The notes under the pieces: generated by a model
The model's input: the letters and a program-made list of their open reading frames with translations, nothing else
Databases searched by the model: none
Told to the model about the DNA's origin: nothing
In this document: positions 34,988 to 44,274 of the stretch, piece by piece
How positions within the stretch are numbered: position 1 is the first letter of the stretch
Layout: every line of letters begins with the position of its first letter
Source: MED-G116 sp038107835
GTDB lineage: Bacteria > Pseudomonadota > Alphaproteobacteria > Puniceispirillales > Puniceispirillaceae
NCBI GenBank assembly: GCA_038107835.1
Contig: JAYNHH010000009.1
Span: 1-64,000, forward strand
Direction of reading: 5' to 3'
DNA length: 64,000 nucleotides
Made by a program: the position numbers and the translations under genes

Positions 34988-35943
34988 TACACACCGGTGC
35001 TGAGGCCCATCATCTCATCAAGCCCAAGGGCGATGTTCATATTCTGCACCGCTGCACCTGACGCCCCCTTGCCGAGATTGTCAAGCCTGGCAAGCAGCCA
35101 GAACTGGCTGTTATCCTGATCTGCGAAAACAGATAATTCCATATGGTCTGAGTTTGCGAGGCCATCCGCCGCCAGCAGATTATCGGCAAGCAGGGTGTCA
35201 TCATTGGCCCTCGCGGCTGCCATGCGCACCAGACCCGGACCGTCAAAATGAGCCGCAAGGCAATCATGCAGATCCTGACCGGTGACGGATTTCGCCAGCT
35301 GCGCCCCGTGGAGCGGAACATTGACCAGCATGCCAGCATAGAAATCAGCAACGGCCGGCATGAAAATGGGCGCGGTGCTGAGGCCGGCATAGGCCACCAT
35401 TTCGGGAATGTGCTTATGCGCCAGCGTCACACCATAGCTGCCATGCGCCGGCAATGCGCCATCGGCCTGCCGCGCAATCATGCTATTGCCGCCACCGCTG
35501 AAACCGGACACTGCCGGCACGCTCAGCAACGCATCGCGCGGCAAGATACCAGCGTCAATCAGCGGACGGGTCAGGGCCAGAAATCCGGTTGGGTAACATC
35601 CCGGATTGCTGATCCGCGAGGCAGCGGCAATGGCATCACGCTGTCCGGCGATCAACTCAGGAAACCCATAAACCCAGTCGGCATGTGTTCTGTGCGCGGA
35701 TGAAGCGTCGATCAGGCGCGCATTCGTCAGCGCCGCCATATCCGCAGCCTCACGCGCGGCGGCATCTGGCAGGCACAGAATCGTCAAATCCGACGCTGCC
35801 ATCATCTGCTGGCGGGCTGCGTTATCCTTGCGCTGCTCGTCATCCAGAGACCGCGCCGTGACACCCGGATGCAGCGCCAGCCTGTCAGCCACCTGCAATC
35901 CCGTTGTGCCGGCAGCACCGTCGATGAAAATGCTGTAAGTCAT
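34987..35943 (-). CDS. argC: N-acetyl-gamma-glutamyl-phosphate reductase, type 2
   Basis: A 318-residue NADP-dependent enzyme of arginine synthesis, in the short type-2 ArgC group. The N-terminal Rossmann stretch is IFIDGAAGTTGLQVADRL, and the catalytic Cys is in RISNPGCYPTGFLALTRPL. FSGGGNSMI and AHKHIPEM also fit. The ATG at 35943 is chosen over ATGs at 35955 and 35979 because the Rossmann motif starts there. It shares one base with the unknown gene that follows. Confidence 0.93.
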   Translation of the reverse strand: MTYSIFIDGAAGTTGLQVADRLALHPGVTARSLDDEQRKDNAARQQMMAASDLTILCLPDAAAREAADMAALTNARLIDASSAHRTHADWVYGFPELIAGQRDAIAAASRISNPGCYPTGFLALTRPLIDAGILPRDALLSVPAVSGFSGGGNSMIARQADGALPAHGSYGVTLAHKHIPEMVAYAGLSTAPIFMPAVADFYAGMLVNVPLHGAQLAKSVTGQDLHDCLAAHFDGPGLVRMAAARANDDTLLADNLLAADGLANSDHMELSVFADQDNSQFWLLARLDNLGKGASGAAVQNMNIALGLDEMMGLSTGV

Positions 35944-36040
35944 GCGCAAAGTCATAAACGCATTGGATGGTTCATGCAAGGATGGCTATAGTGTCGCGCT
36001 GGCGGTTGAAATGACCGGCCCTGTACAATATGTGAGATGC

Positions 36041-37381
36041 ATGATGACACGCACAGAACAATCCCTTATTTCCGAACTTCTTGACGCCGCAAAATCTGCG
36101 GGAGCTGATGGCGCCGATGCCATGCTTGCCCGCGGTGAGGGCACCTCGGTCGATCTCAGGCTTGGCAAAGTCGAGGCAAGCGAACGCTCAGAGGATTTTG
36201 ACGCCGGCCTGCGGGTTTTTGTTGGCCAGCGCAACGCTTCCATTTCAACCAGCCAGCTCGACAGCGACAATATCAAATCGCTGGCACAGCGCGCAGTGGC
36301 GATGGCAAAAATTGCGCCCGACGACCCCTATGCACGCCTCGCCCACAGTACTGAGCTGGCCAAACAGCTTCCCGAGCTGGAAATGTATGATGAACACGTT
36401 CCAACGGTTGATGATCTGACCGACATGGCACGCGCCGCCGAGGAGGCAGCCTTGTCGCATGAGGGCATCACCAATTCAGAAGGTGGGTCAGCCAGCCATG
36501 GCATTGCCAATATTCTGATCGCAACGAGCAACGGCTTTTCCGCTGACTACAAACGGTCATCGAACGGTGTCTCGGCGATGGTTATCGCTGAACAGAACGG
36601 CAATATGGAACGCGATTATGATTACAGCGCAGCAGTCTTTGCGGCCGACATGGATAGCCCGGACAAGGTTGGCAACAGTGCCGCCACCCGGACGCTGGCG
36701 CGTCTTGGTGCAATCAAACCGCCCACCGGGCAGTTTCCGGTGGTCTATGACAAGCGCGTGTCAGCCTCGCTCGTCGGCACCATGGCCGGTGCGATCAATG
36801 GCGCGTCCATCGCCCGTGGCACCAGTTTTCTAAAGGACCGTATGGGCGAACAGGTCGCAGCTTCCGGCCTGACATTCGTTGACGATCCGTTGCGCCCCCG
36901 GGGCATGGGATCACGCCTGTTCGATGGCGAGGGGCTCGCCGTAAAGCGCCGTGAGATGGTCAAGGATGGAGTGTTGCAGGGCTGGTTCCTTGATATTGCC
37001 TCGGCAACCAAACTCGGCCTCAGTTCAACCGGCAATGCCAGCCGCGGCCTTGGTGGACCGCCATCTCCCTCGACAAGCAATTTCTATCTGGAAAATGGTG
37101 ACATTTCATTTGATGAGCTGCTCGCCGATATTGACGCCGGTTTTCTGGTAACCGAGATGATGGGCAGCTCGGTCGATATGATCACTGGTGATTACAGCCG
37201 CGGTGCCGCCGGCTTCTGGATTGAGAAGGGCAAAATCGCGCATCCAGTGGCTGAGGCGACCATCGCCGGCAATCTCAAAGACATGTTCATGGCAATAACC
37301 CGGGCCAATGATATCGACATGCGCAAAAGCACCGCCGCCCCCTCTCTGCGTGTTGACGGCATGACGGTGGCAGGTTCATGA
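36041..37381 (+). CDS. pmbA: PmbA/TldE, partner of TldD
   Basis: A 446-residue TldD/PmbA family member that lacks the HExxxH motif and so is the TldE-type partner. Matching segments are LRLGKVEASERSEDFDAGLR, GTSFLKDRMGEQVA, DDPLRPRGMGSRLFDGEG and the C-terminal GDYSRGAAGFWIEKGKI. The frame extends upstream, but the paired ATGs at 36041 and 36044 give the usual length. It overlaps the following phosphatase gene by four bases. Its partner tldD is 6.4 kb away, so the complex is encoded by two separate units. Confidence 0.93.
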   Translation: MMTRTEQSLISELLDAAKSAGADGADAMLARGEGTSVDLRLGKVEASERSEDFDAGLRVFVGQRNASISTSQLDSDNIKSLAQRAVAMAKIAPDDPYARLAHSTELAKQLPELEMYDEHVPTVDDLTDMARAAEEAALSHEGITNSEGGSASHGIANILIATSNGFSADYKRSSNGVSAMVIAEQNGNMERDYDYSAAVFAADMDSPDKVGNSAATRTLARLGAIKPPTGQFPVVYDKRVSASLVGTMAGAINGASIARGTSFLKDRMGEQVAASGLTFVDDPLRPRGMGSRLFDGEGLAVKRREMVKDGVLQGWFLDIASATKLGLSSTGNASRGLGGPPSPSTSNFYLENGDISFDELLADIDAGFLVTEMMGSSVDMITGDYSRGAAGFWIEKGKIAHPVAEATIAGNLKDMFMAITRANDIDMRKSTAAPSLRVDGMTVAGS

Positions 37382-38037
37382 GCTTTGTCGCACCGGCTGG
37401 CAGTCGTCGCGGTCTTGTCGACTGGACCGAACTGATTTTGAAGGATCACGGCTTCCTGAGGCTCTATTGGCACAATGAACATGAAATTGCTCCGGATATG
37501 TGGCGATGCAATCAACCAAGTCCGAGCCGTATCAGGAAGGCGGCTGACCGGGGCATCAGGACTATTATCAATCTGCGCGGCCCACGCGCCGATGGCGGCT
37601 GGAGGCTGGAGGCCGAAGCCTGTGACAGATATGGCCTTACACTGATGGATTTTACCGCTCGCTCGCGCGCCGCTCCGGACAAGCAGATGCTTCACGCCGC
37701 AAGGGCGTTGTTTGACGAGATCGAGCTACCGGCAATGATGCATTGCAAATCAGGCGCAGACCGTGCCGGATTGATGGCGGCGCTGTATCTGCTGATCGCT
37801 GAAAAGCGGCCAGCGCGGGAGGCAGCGAGGCAGCTTGCGTGGAAATATGGCCATGTCAAACAGGCAAAGACCGGGCTTTTGGATGCATTTTTTGCGGCCT
37901 ATTTCCCCTATGAAGACCAGGGCATGGGATTTTTTGACTGGGTTGATGATGTTTATGACCCTGCCGCAATCACCCGTGAATTCAAGGCCAAGGGCTGGGC
38001 TGTTCGCCTGACTGACAGCATCCTTCACCGTGAGTGA
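37378..38037 (+). CDS. dual-specificity/tyrosine phosphatase-like protein
   Basis: A 219-residue protein with a cysteine-phosphatase signature HCKSGADRAG (C123, R129) and a plausible general-acid Asp91 upstream in LMDFTARS. The N-terminal half has RTIINLRGPR, typical of bacterial DSP-like proteins. The substrate is unknown; similar small phosphatases are found beside envelope genes, and this one abuts the MsbA-like gene. It overlaps pmbA by four bases and ends directly against the msbA stop on the other strand. Confidence 0.82.
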   Translation: MSFVAPAGSRRGLVDWTELILKDHGFLRLYWHNEHEIAPDMWRCNQPSPSRIRKAADRGIRTIINLRGPRADGGWRLEAEACDRYGLTLMDFTARSRAAPDKQMLHAARALFDEIELPAMMHCKSGADRAGLMAALYLLIAEKRPAREAARQLAWKYGHVKQAKTGLLDAFFAAYFPYEDQGMGFFDWVDDVYDPAAITREFKAKGWAVRLTDSILHRE

Positions 38038-39843
38038 TCACTCACCACCAAAGAACTGAAGATTGCACAGACGCGCATAGAGGCCATTGGCCGCGGTCAG
38101 GCTGTCATGTGTGCCACGCTCAGTAATCTTACCATTCTCCATCACCAGAATTTGTGAGGCATCACGCACTGTCGCCAACCTATGTGCCACCACCAGAGTG
38201 GTGCGGCCCTGTTGCAGGGCTGCCAAAGCGGTCTGCACCTGCTTTTCTGCATCCGCGTCAAGCGCTGCTGTCGCCTCATCAAGCAACAGAATGGGGGCGT
38301 CCTTGAGCATCGCTCTGGCAATCGAGATACGTTGGCGCTGGCCGCCGGACAGGCGATTACCCATCGCCCCAACCTCGGTGTCATATCCGTTTGGTAATTC
38401 GGCGATGAACTCATGCGCGGCGGCGGCCCTTGCAGCAGTCTCTATCTCAGTGCGGCTGGCACCCGGCCTGCCAAAGGCGATGTTCGCCGCTACGGTATCG
38501 TCAAAAAGAATGGCATCCTGTCCGACCAGCGCAATATTCCGGCGCAGGCTTTCTGTGGTGACAGTGCTGATATCCTGACCATCGATCAGGATGCTACCCT
38601 GCGTTGCGTCGAAAAATCGTGGCAGGAGATTGATGATCGTCGTCTTGCCAGCGCCGCTCGGTCCAACAAGCGCCACTGTCTGGCCTGCACCTGCCTGAAA
38701 GTTGATGTCATCCAGAACCTTTGTGTCGTTGCCATAGCTGAAACCAACCCCGTCGAACATGATTTCACCCTCGCTGACCGCAAGCGCAGGAGCGCCATCT
38801 GGCGAGGTGATCTGTCGGGGAATGTCGAGAAGGGCGAGAATGCGCTCAGCTGCAGCAAGTGCTTCCTGTGTCACCGCGTTCAGCGTGCCAATGCCCCGAA
38901 CCGGCTGGACCAGCAAGATCAAGGTCGTGATGAAGGCAATAACATCACCCACCTGCATGTCACCAGCGGCAACGCGCCAGCTGGCAAGGGCGACGACACC
39001 GCCAACCGCAACGCCGCCAACCACCTCGAGGATGGGATCAATTTTCGCCCGCCCGGTCAAAAGCCCGACAAGGCGCTGGTAAAGGCCGTCAAAGGCACCC
39101 TCTGTGCGTTTGATTTCACCGGCTTCCATCTGATAGGCCTTGACCATGCGTGCGCCCTGCAGGGTCTCGGCAAGTAGCGAGGTCACGCCCTCCATATGTG
39201 ACTGCAGATTGCCGGAGGCTTTGCGCTGGCGATTGCCGATGCGAATAATCGGCTGCATGGCCAGCGGATAGACCGCCATAACGACAAGAGTCATCAGCCA
39301 ATCCAGCCAGAGCATCGCACCGATCAGCACTATCACCGTCAGAATGTCACGAACAAGATTGTTCGCCAGCCTGACAAATGCCTCACGCACCAGATTGAGA
39401 TCATTCATGATCCGTGACATGAAAGCGCCAGCCGGTTCGCGCGTAACCACCGCAAGATCAGCCTCGATCAGGCTCTTTGCCATGTCTTTTTGCAGATCTG
39501 TCGTCACCCGTAGCGCCAGCGCGTTGACCTGAACCGTCTGCATGAACAGGGCAACACCCTTAACGAGGGCAAGGATGATGATTGCCGGCGGTGCCAGCCA
39601 GATGACCTCAGCCGCCCTGCCATCGGCAAGCGCATTGAAAATATATCGGGTCAGCAATGGATAGGCAGATGCGGTGCCGGCAACAATGGCCATCAATAGA
39701 AACGCCCAGATCAACCGGGCAAGGTAAAGCCTGATCCAGCCATCCCAGATGCGCCGCATGATCACTCTGGACCTGTTGCTGGCGGGTTGCTGCTGCGTCT
39801 TTTCTGGCTTCGCTGTCTGCATCTCGACTTTCTGTTCACTCAC
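38038..39843 (-). CDS. MsbA-like ABC transporter (lipid A flippase type)
   Basis: A 601-residue half-transporter, with an N-terminal six-helix membrane domain (about 30-330) and a C-terminal ATPase domain. Walker A is ALVGPSGAGKTTIINLL, the signature LSGGQRQRISIARAML, and Walker B ILLLDEATAALDADAEK. The context, beside a heptosyltransferase-like gene and divergent from waaA-lpxK-lpxL, supports a role in flipping lipid A-core across the inner membrane. Other exporter roles cannot be excluded. It overlaps the glycosyltransferase gene by four bases. Confidence 0.88.
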   Translation of the reverse strand: MSEQKVEMQTAKPEKTQQQPASNRSRVIMRRIWDGWIRLYLARLIWAFLLMAIVAGTASAYPLLTRYIFNALADGRAAEVIWLAPPAIIILALVKGVALFMQTVQVNALALRVTTDLQKDMAKSLIEADLAVVTREPAGAFMSRIMNDLNLVREAFVRLANNLVRDILTVIVLIGAMLWLDWLMTLVVMAVYPLAMQPIIRIGNRQRKASGNLQSHMEGVTSLLAETLQGARMVKAYQMEAGEIKRTEGAFDGLYQRLVGLLTGRAKIDPILEVVGGVAVGGVVALASWRVAAGDMQVGDVIAFITTLILLVQPVRGIGTLNAVTQEALAAAERILALLDIPRQITSPDGAPALAVSEGEIMFDGVGFSYGNDTKVLDDINFQAGAGQTVALVGPSGAGKTTIINLLPRFFDATQGSILIDGQDISTVTTESLRRNIALVGQDAILFDDTVAANIAFGRPGASRTEIETAARAAAAHEFIAELPNGYDTEVGAMGNRLSGGQRQRISIARAMLKDAPILLLDEATAALDADAEKQVQTALAALQQGRTTLVVAHRLATVRDASQILVMENGKITERGTHDSLTAANGLYARLCNLQFFGGE

Positions 39844-40940
39844 CGGGCAGCCACCTGTGCTGGTACGACTCCATGGTGATGCAATTCGGTGCAGACTGCA
39901 TCAAAAACAAGATCCGGCGCAATTGTCTTGATCGCCCCTGGCTTGCCAACCTGATCGCTGGACACTGCAACCGATTTGATTTTTGGATTGTAAATCAGCG
40001 GGAGGGTTTGCGCAAAGAGACCAATGGCAGGTCGCCCACAGGCCGCCGCGATGTTGAGCAGGCTGGTATCATTGCCGACATAAAGAAGGGCGCGTTCGAG
40101 CAGGGCAATGGATTGATCAAGGGGGCGGGTGCATATGATAACCCGGCTTGCATCCGACAGCTGTGCAATCACTGCCTCGATCAGCGGCAATTCTGCATTC
40201 GCACCCATGAGACCAAAATGAAGGTGCGGGAACCGGGCGCTGATCTTCTCGATCAGCCGGGCAAAATGTGTGGGTGGCCATTGCCTGTCCACATGCATCG
40301 CGCCAACCCCAAGGATCAGCATATGCTCTGTCTTGCCAACCCCTGCCTCAGCAATGAATGTGTCGGCAGCATCACATGCGCTGGCGGTCGCCGCGATCGT
40401 CCAGTTGGTTTGTGGGGGTGAAAACCCGTTTAGCGTGGCAAACTCGGCCATTTTCGCGGTCGGATGCTGGGTGCGCGCCGCCCTGTCGAGAAACCGGCCG
40501 GCATTCAGCCACCGCGCGCTGCCGCCGATGCCATACCCCCATCGCTGCGCAATGCCGGCAAGCCAGCTGGCAAACCCATAGCGCGCGCTGTGATGCAGGA
40601 TCAGGGCTTTGTCCGCCTTTACCGATCGTATATCCGTGGCAAGGCGCAGGAGACCGGAAATACCGTCATGCCTGCCCCGCTTCCCCCGAAGCGAGCGCTC
40701 AATCAACAGGATATCGGCAATGTGCGGTGTGCAGGCAAACAGATGCTGGGCATGCACTGTCGGTTTTGTGGCAAGAATGATGTCATACTCACGCGCGAGA
40801 TGGTCAATCCATGGTTTGTGCCAAACCATGTCGCCAATGCCGACAAGCGGTTGAACCACCAGCAAACGAGGCCTTCGTGAGACGCCCTTTTCGATGATCT
40901 GGTGTGCTGGCAACAATTGGCCTGGGTCTGTATCAGACAT
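39840..40940 (-). CDS. glycosyltransferase family 9 (heptosyltransferase-like)
   Basis: A 366-residue GT-B enzyme. The N-terminal half opens with RLLVVQPLVGIGDMVWHKPW, the family pattern for ADP-heptose:LPS heptosyltransferases; the C-terminal half has YVGNDTSLLNIAAACGRPAI, the nucleotide-sugar site. It probably adds sugars to the LPS core, though the donor is not certain. The open frame runs to 41108, but the ATG at 40940 begins family-like sequence and has AAGGATGT upstream. It is first in a two-gene unit with the MsbA-like gene. Confidence 0.85.
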   Translation of the reverse strand: MSDTDPGQLLPAHQIIEKGVSRRPRLLVVQPLVGIGDMVWHKPWIDHLAREYDIILATKPTVHAQHLFACTPHIADILLIERSLRGKRGRHDGISGLLRLATDIRSVKADKALILHHSARYGFASWLAGIAQRWGYGIGGSARWLNAGRFLDRAARTQHPTAKMAEFATLNGFSPPQTNWTIAATASACDAADTFIAEAGVGKTEHMLILGVGAMHVDRQWPPTHFARLIEKISARFPHLHFGLMGANAELPLIEAVIAQLSDASRVIICTRPLDQSIALLERALLYVGNDTSLLNIAAACGRPAIGLFAQTLPLIYNPKIKSVAVSSDQVGKPGAIKTIAPDLVFDAVCTELHHHGVVPAQVAAR

Positions 40941-41142
40941 TTTTGGGCGACATCCTTGTTGCATCATGCCAACAGCCAGACCGGGGTCTTGCTGACAGGC
41001 TCTCACTATGTGCTGCGTATATAACCACAGCTCGGACAGAGCCGCCAGCATCATTGCGTTGCATCCCCGATGCCGCAGTTCCCGACATAAGCTGGCATTT
41101 GCTGCCATAAATTTGCTAGATTATCAGCAACACAGGACGATG

Positions 41143-41964
41143 ATGTATTTGTCGGTTGCCTTATTGGGCCAACGTCCTGTCGCTGGCCCATCATTTTGGA
41201 AATTACCAAAGGCAATTGCAGATACGATGCTGAAAGCACTCATAAGGAAGCCTGTTGGCATGTTTGTTCTTAGCTGGCTGTTGGCGGCCATTGTCGCGTT
41301 GACGATGGTGACCATTCGCTGGCGCACCTACAATCCTGAGGAACGGCAGGTCATTCTGGATGATCATGATGGGTTCATTCTGGTGTTCTGGCACTCACGC
41401 ATCATTGCCATGCCGTGGCTGTGGCCACGTCGCCACGCAATGAATGCCCTGCAGTCACCGCATCCAGATGGCCGGCTTTTGGCCCACACGGTCAATCATC
41501 TCGGTGTGCGCACCGTATGGGGGAGCAGCAACCGCAATGCGATGTCTGGATTGAGGGGATTGAAGCGGGTTCTTGATGCCGGTAAGGTAGCTGCGATAAC
41601 ACCTGACGGCCCGCGGGGGCCGGCGCGTGTCGCCGCGACTGGGCCAGTGGCACTTGCCAATTTGACAGGAAAACCGATCATTCCCGTTGCCTGGTCGGTC
41701 GACAGATTCTGGCGAGCACCTGGCTGGGACGGTATGCTCATACCGAAACCATTTTGCCGCGGTATCATGATTTGGGGCGAGGCGTTGTCGCCAGATGGCA
41801 AGACGTCTGGTAGCAGGAAAAATGGCGGCGAGCGTACCAGGGACAGAATGGAGAGCCAGCGCGAGGAGTTGGAGGTGGCACTCAATGATGTCACTGATCG
41901 GGCTGATGGGTTTTTCACAGATGAGAAAAAGGCAGATGGCGGGAAGATCATGACAGATGCCTAG
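41143..41964 (+). CDS. DUF374 acyltransferase-like membrane protein
   Basis: A 273-residue protein of the lysophospholipid-acyltransferase-like DUF374 family. After one N-terminal helix (VLSWLLAAIVALTMVTIRW) come FILVFWHSRIIAMPW, GVRTVWGSSNRNAMSGLRGL and AITPDGPRGPARVAATG, all typical. The Arg- and Lys-rich tail of about 45 residues looks disordered. The ATG at 41143 has AGGA five bases upstream; an ATG at 41227 would match shorter homologues. It overlaps waaA by eight bases. DUF374 genes commonly precede waaA-lpxK in alphaproteobacteria, but their exact acylation is not established here. Confidence 0.85.
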   Translation: MYLSVALLGQRPVAGPSFWKLPKAIADTMLKALIRKPVGMFVLSWLLAAIVALTMVTIRWRTYNPEERQVILDDHDGFILVFWHSRIIAMPWLWPRRHAMNALQSPHPDGRLLAHTVNHLGVRTVWGSSNRNAMSGLRGLKRVLDAGKVAAITPDGPRGPARVAATGPVALANLTGKPIIPVAWSVDRFWRAPGWDGMLIPKPFCRGIMIWGEALSPDGKTSGSRKNGGERTRDRMESQREELEVALNDVTDRADGFFTDEKKADGGKIMTDA

Positions 41965-43273
41965 GAAAGATGTTCAAGGGCCGGGCTCGACTCTGCCCGC
42001 CTCATACAGTCTTACCTGGCGATTGGTGAAGCCATTTCTGGGCCTCATTCTCAGGCACCGCGCAAAGCAGGGCAAGGAAGACCCCGCACGCCTTCTGGAA
42101 AGATTTGGCCTGTATCAAACATCCTTGCCGAAAGGGGCTATCTGGGTCCATGCCGTCAGCGTTGGCGAGGCAGTGGCCGGCCTGTCACTGATTGAGGCAC
42201 TGGCAGCGCAACTTCCAAGTCAAACTTTCATAATCACCACCAACACCGTGACAGCCGCCAAATTAGTGAATGACTGGACAACAGGGGCAAATCTGACTCA
42301 TCTTTACCAGCCATTGGATCACCCGGCCTATGTCGACAGGTTTCTTGATGCGAGCGCTCCAATGGCCGCCATTTTCATGGAATCTGATTTCTGGCCAAAC
42401 CTGATTCACAAAACAGCAGAACGGGACATTCCGGTGATTTTCGCCTCCTCACAGATCTCGGATGCTGCTGCCGCACGCTGGCGCCGCCGCCCTGCCATCG
42501 CGGCCGCGGTTTTTGGAACAGCTGAACTTGTGTTAGCAGTCAATGACAAACAGGCGGGCAGGCTGTGCGACCTTGGTGCGCGCTCGGATATCGTTCATCG
42601 CGTGGGTTCGCTGAAGCTGACATCAGGAGGAATGAAAACCGACCCCAGCCTGATGGCCATGTTGAAACAGGCAGCCGGTGACCGGCGCATTTTTCTGGCC
42701 GCCTCAACACATGAGGGTGAAGATCTGAGCGTCATAAGAGCTGCGCAGGCTCTGGGGAATGAATGGTTCACCCTGCTTGCCCCGCGGCATCCCAAAAGAG
42801 GCGACACCATCGCAGCGCTTTGCCAGGACCAGATGCCTGGTGCCAAGGCACCAACACGCCGCGCCCTGGGTCAAACGCCAGCAACAGAAGAGGTGATTCA
42901 TATCGTTGATACGCTTGGTGAGATGGGTAGTCTGTTTGCCATTGCCGATGTGGTATTTCTGGGTGGATCGCTCCTGCCGATCGGCGGACATAATCCGCTG
43001 GAGCCAGCCCAATTCGGTCTGCCGGTGATCTGCGGTCCGCATCTTGCCAAAAATCAGGCAGAATTTGATGCCATTCGGGAGATTGGCGGTGTTACTGATA
43101 TCGCCAACGGTGATGAGCTTGCAGATGCCGTGAAAGCAGGCATTCTGACCGACAAAGAAAAACAAATCAGCGAAAGCGCGATGAAATCATATGCCGAGAG
43201 GGCTGGTAAACGGCCCGCCATTGCCGCAGATTACATTCTCAAGCTGCTGCATGACCGGACACCGTCACAATGA
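41957..43273 (+). CDS. waaA: 3-deoxy-D-manno-octulosonic acid transferase WaaA/KdtA
   Basis: A 438-residue GT30 enzyme that transfers Kdo to the lipid A precursor. Family stretches are GAIWVHAVSVGEAVAGLSLIEAL, ATFMESDFWPN-like IFMESDFWPNLI, FLAASTHEGED, and LGGSLLPIGGHNPLEPAQFG near the C-terminus. The N-terminal membrane-anchor helix is weaker than usual (WRLVKPFLGLILRH). It overlaps lpxK by four bases and the DUF374 gene by eight, so the four envelope genes form a tight operon. Confidence 0.94.
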   Translation: MPRKDVQGPGSTLPASYSLTWRLVKPFLGLILRHRAKQGKEDPARLLERFGLYQTSLPKGAIWVHAVSVGEAVAGLSLIEALAAQLPSQTFIITTNTVTAAKLVNDWTTGANLTHLYQPLDHPAYVDRFLDASAPMAAIFMESDFWPNLIHKTAERDIPVIFASSQISDAAAARWRRRPAIAAAVFGTAELVLAVNDKQAGRLCDLGARSDIVHRVGSLKLTSGGMKTDPSLMAMLKQAAGDRRIFLAASTHEGEDLSVIRAAQALGNEWFTLLAPRHPKRGDTIAALCQDQMPGAKAPTRRALGQTPATEEVIHIVDTLGEMGSLFAIADVVFLGGSLLPIGGHNPLEPAQFGLPVICGPHLAKNQAEFDAIREIGGVTDIANGDELADAVKAGILTDKEKQISESAMKSYAERAGKRPAIAADYILKLLHDRTPSQ

Positions 43274-44274
43274 TCAAGACACCATCATTCTGGAACAGCA
43301 GGGGTGTCATCTCGACGCTGCTTCTGCCCCTGTCAGGCCTGTGGAGCCTCGCCGGAACCGTTCGCAGATTTTTCGCACAGCAAAGCCGCGCCGAACTGCC
43401 AGTCATCTGTATCGGCAATCTTACGGTTGGCGGCACCGGAAAAACGCCGGTCGTGGCGTATCTCTATGATTGGTGTGTGGCAGCTGGCCACGCCCCGGCG
43501 ATCCTGTCGCGTGGCTATGGTGGCAGCGCTACAAAGCCTCTCTGGGTTGATCCGCAAATACATGAGGCATCCATCTGTGGTGATGAGCCATTGATGCTGG
43601 CCGAGGGACGCGATGTGATGGTTTCACGCGACCGTGTGGCTGGTGCCACCGCCATTTCGGCGCGCGGCCTGCATGATCTGATCCTGATGGATGATGGATT
43701 GCAGAACCCCTTTCTCGAAAAAGATATCAAGATTGGTGTTTTCGATGGAGATGTGGGCATTGGCAATGGTCGGGTGATACCGGCAGGGCCATTGCGCGCA
43801 TCGCTTGGAGAGGGTCTTGCTGAACTTGATTTGGCGCTGATCAATGGCGAGGATAAAACCGGTCTTGCACCAACAATCCTTCAGGGGTTGCCGCTAGTTC
43901 ACGCAACACTGCAGCCAGATCGGGCGGTTATTGACGAACTTGGTGACGTCCCGTTGTTGGCTTTTGCCGGCATTGGGCGGCCAGAACGGTTCTTTGTCAC
44001 TGTGCGGCAATCTGGTGGCAATCTTGTCCATTGGCTCGCCTTTGCAGACCATCACGCCTATTCACAGCATGATCTGACAAAATTGCAGGAGGATGCGGGC
44101 CGATTGGGGGCGCAGTTAATCACCACACAAAAAGACTGGGTTCGTCTGCCAACCGAATGGCGAGAGCGCATCAGATTTCTACCGGTAACAGTTGAATTGG
44201 ATGATGATAGCAGATTGACCGGGGCAGTCTCTGCGGCGATCTCCACACCGCCTCAGGTCGCGGATAATGGCTGA
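43270..44274 (+). CDS. lpxK: tetraacyldisaccharide 4'-kinase LpxK
   Basis: A 334-residue membrane-associated kinase that phosphorylates the 4' position of the lipid A disaccharide. The Walker A is IGNLTVGGTGKTPVVAYL (about residues 49-66), with RGYGGSATKPLWVD and LMDDGLQNPFLEKD downstream. The C-terminal half carries FAGIGRPERFF and TQKDWVRLP. It overlaps waaA by four bases and lpxL by eight. Confidence 0.95.
   Translation: MIKTPSFWNSRGVISTLLLPLSGLWSLAGTVRRFFAQQSRAELPVICIGNLTVGGTGKTPVVAYLYDWCVAAGHAPAILSRGYGGSATKPLWVDPQIHEASICGDEPLMLAEGRDVMVSRDRVAGATAISARGLHDLILMDDGLQNPFLEKDIKIGVFDGDVGIGNGRVIPAGPLRASLGEGLAELDLALINGEDKTGLAPTILQGLPLVHATLQPDRAVIDELGDVPLLAFAGIGRPERFFVTVRQSGGNLVHWLAFADHHAYSQHDLTKLQEDAGRLGAQLITTQKDWVRLPTEWRERIRFLPVTVELDDDSRLTGAVSAAISTPPQVADNG

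Noticed and set aside
41008..41142. Upstream extension of the DUF374 gene
   Set aside because: It overlaps the start region of the divergent glycosyltransferase gene and lacks family similarity; AGGA before 41143 marks a better start.
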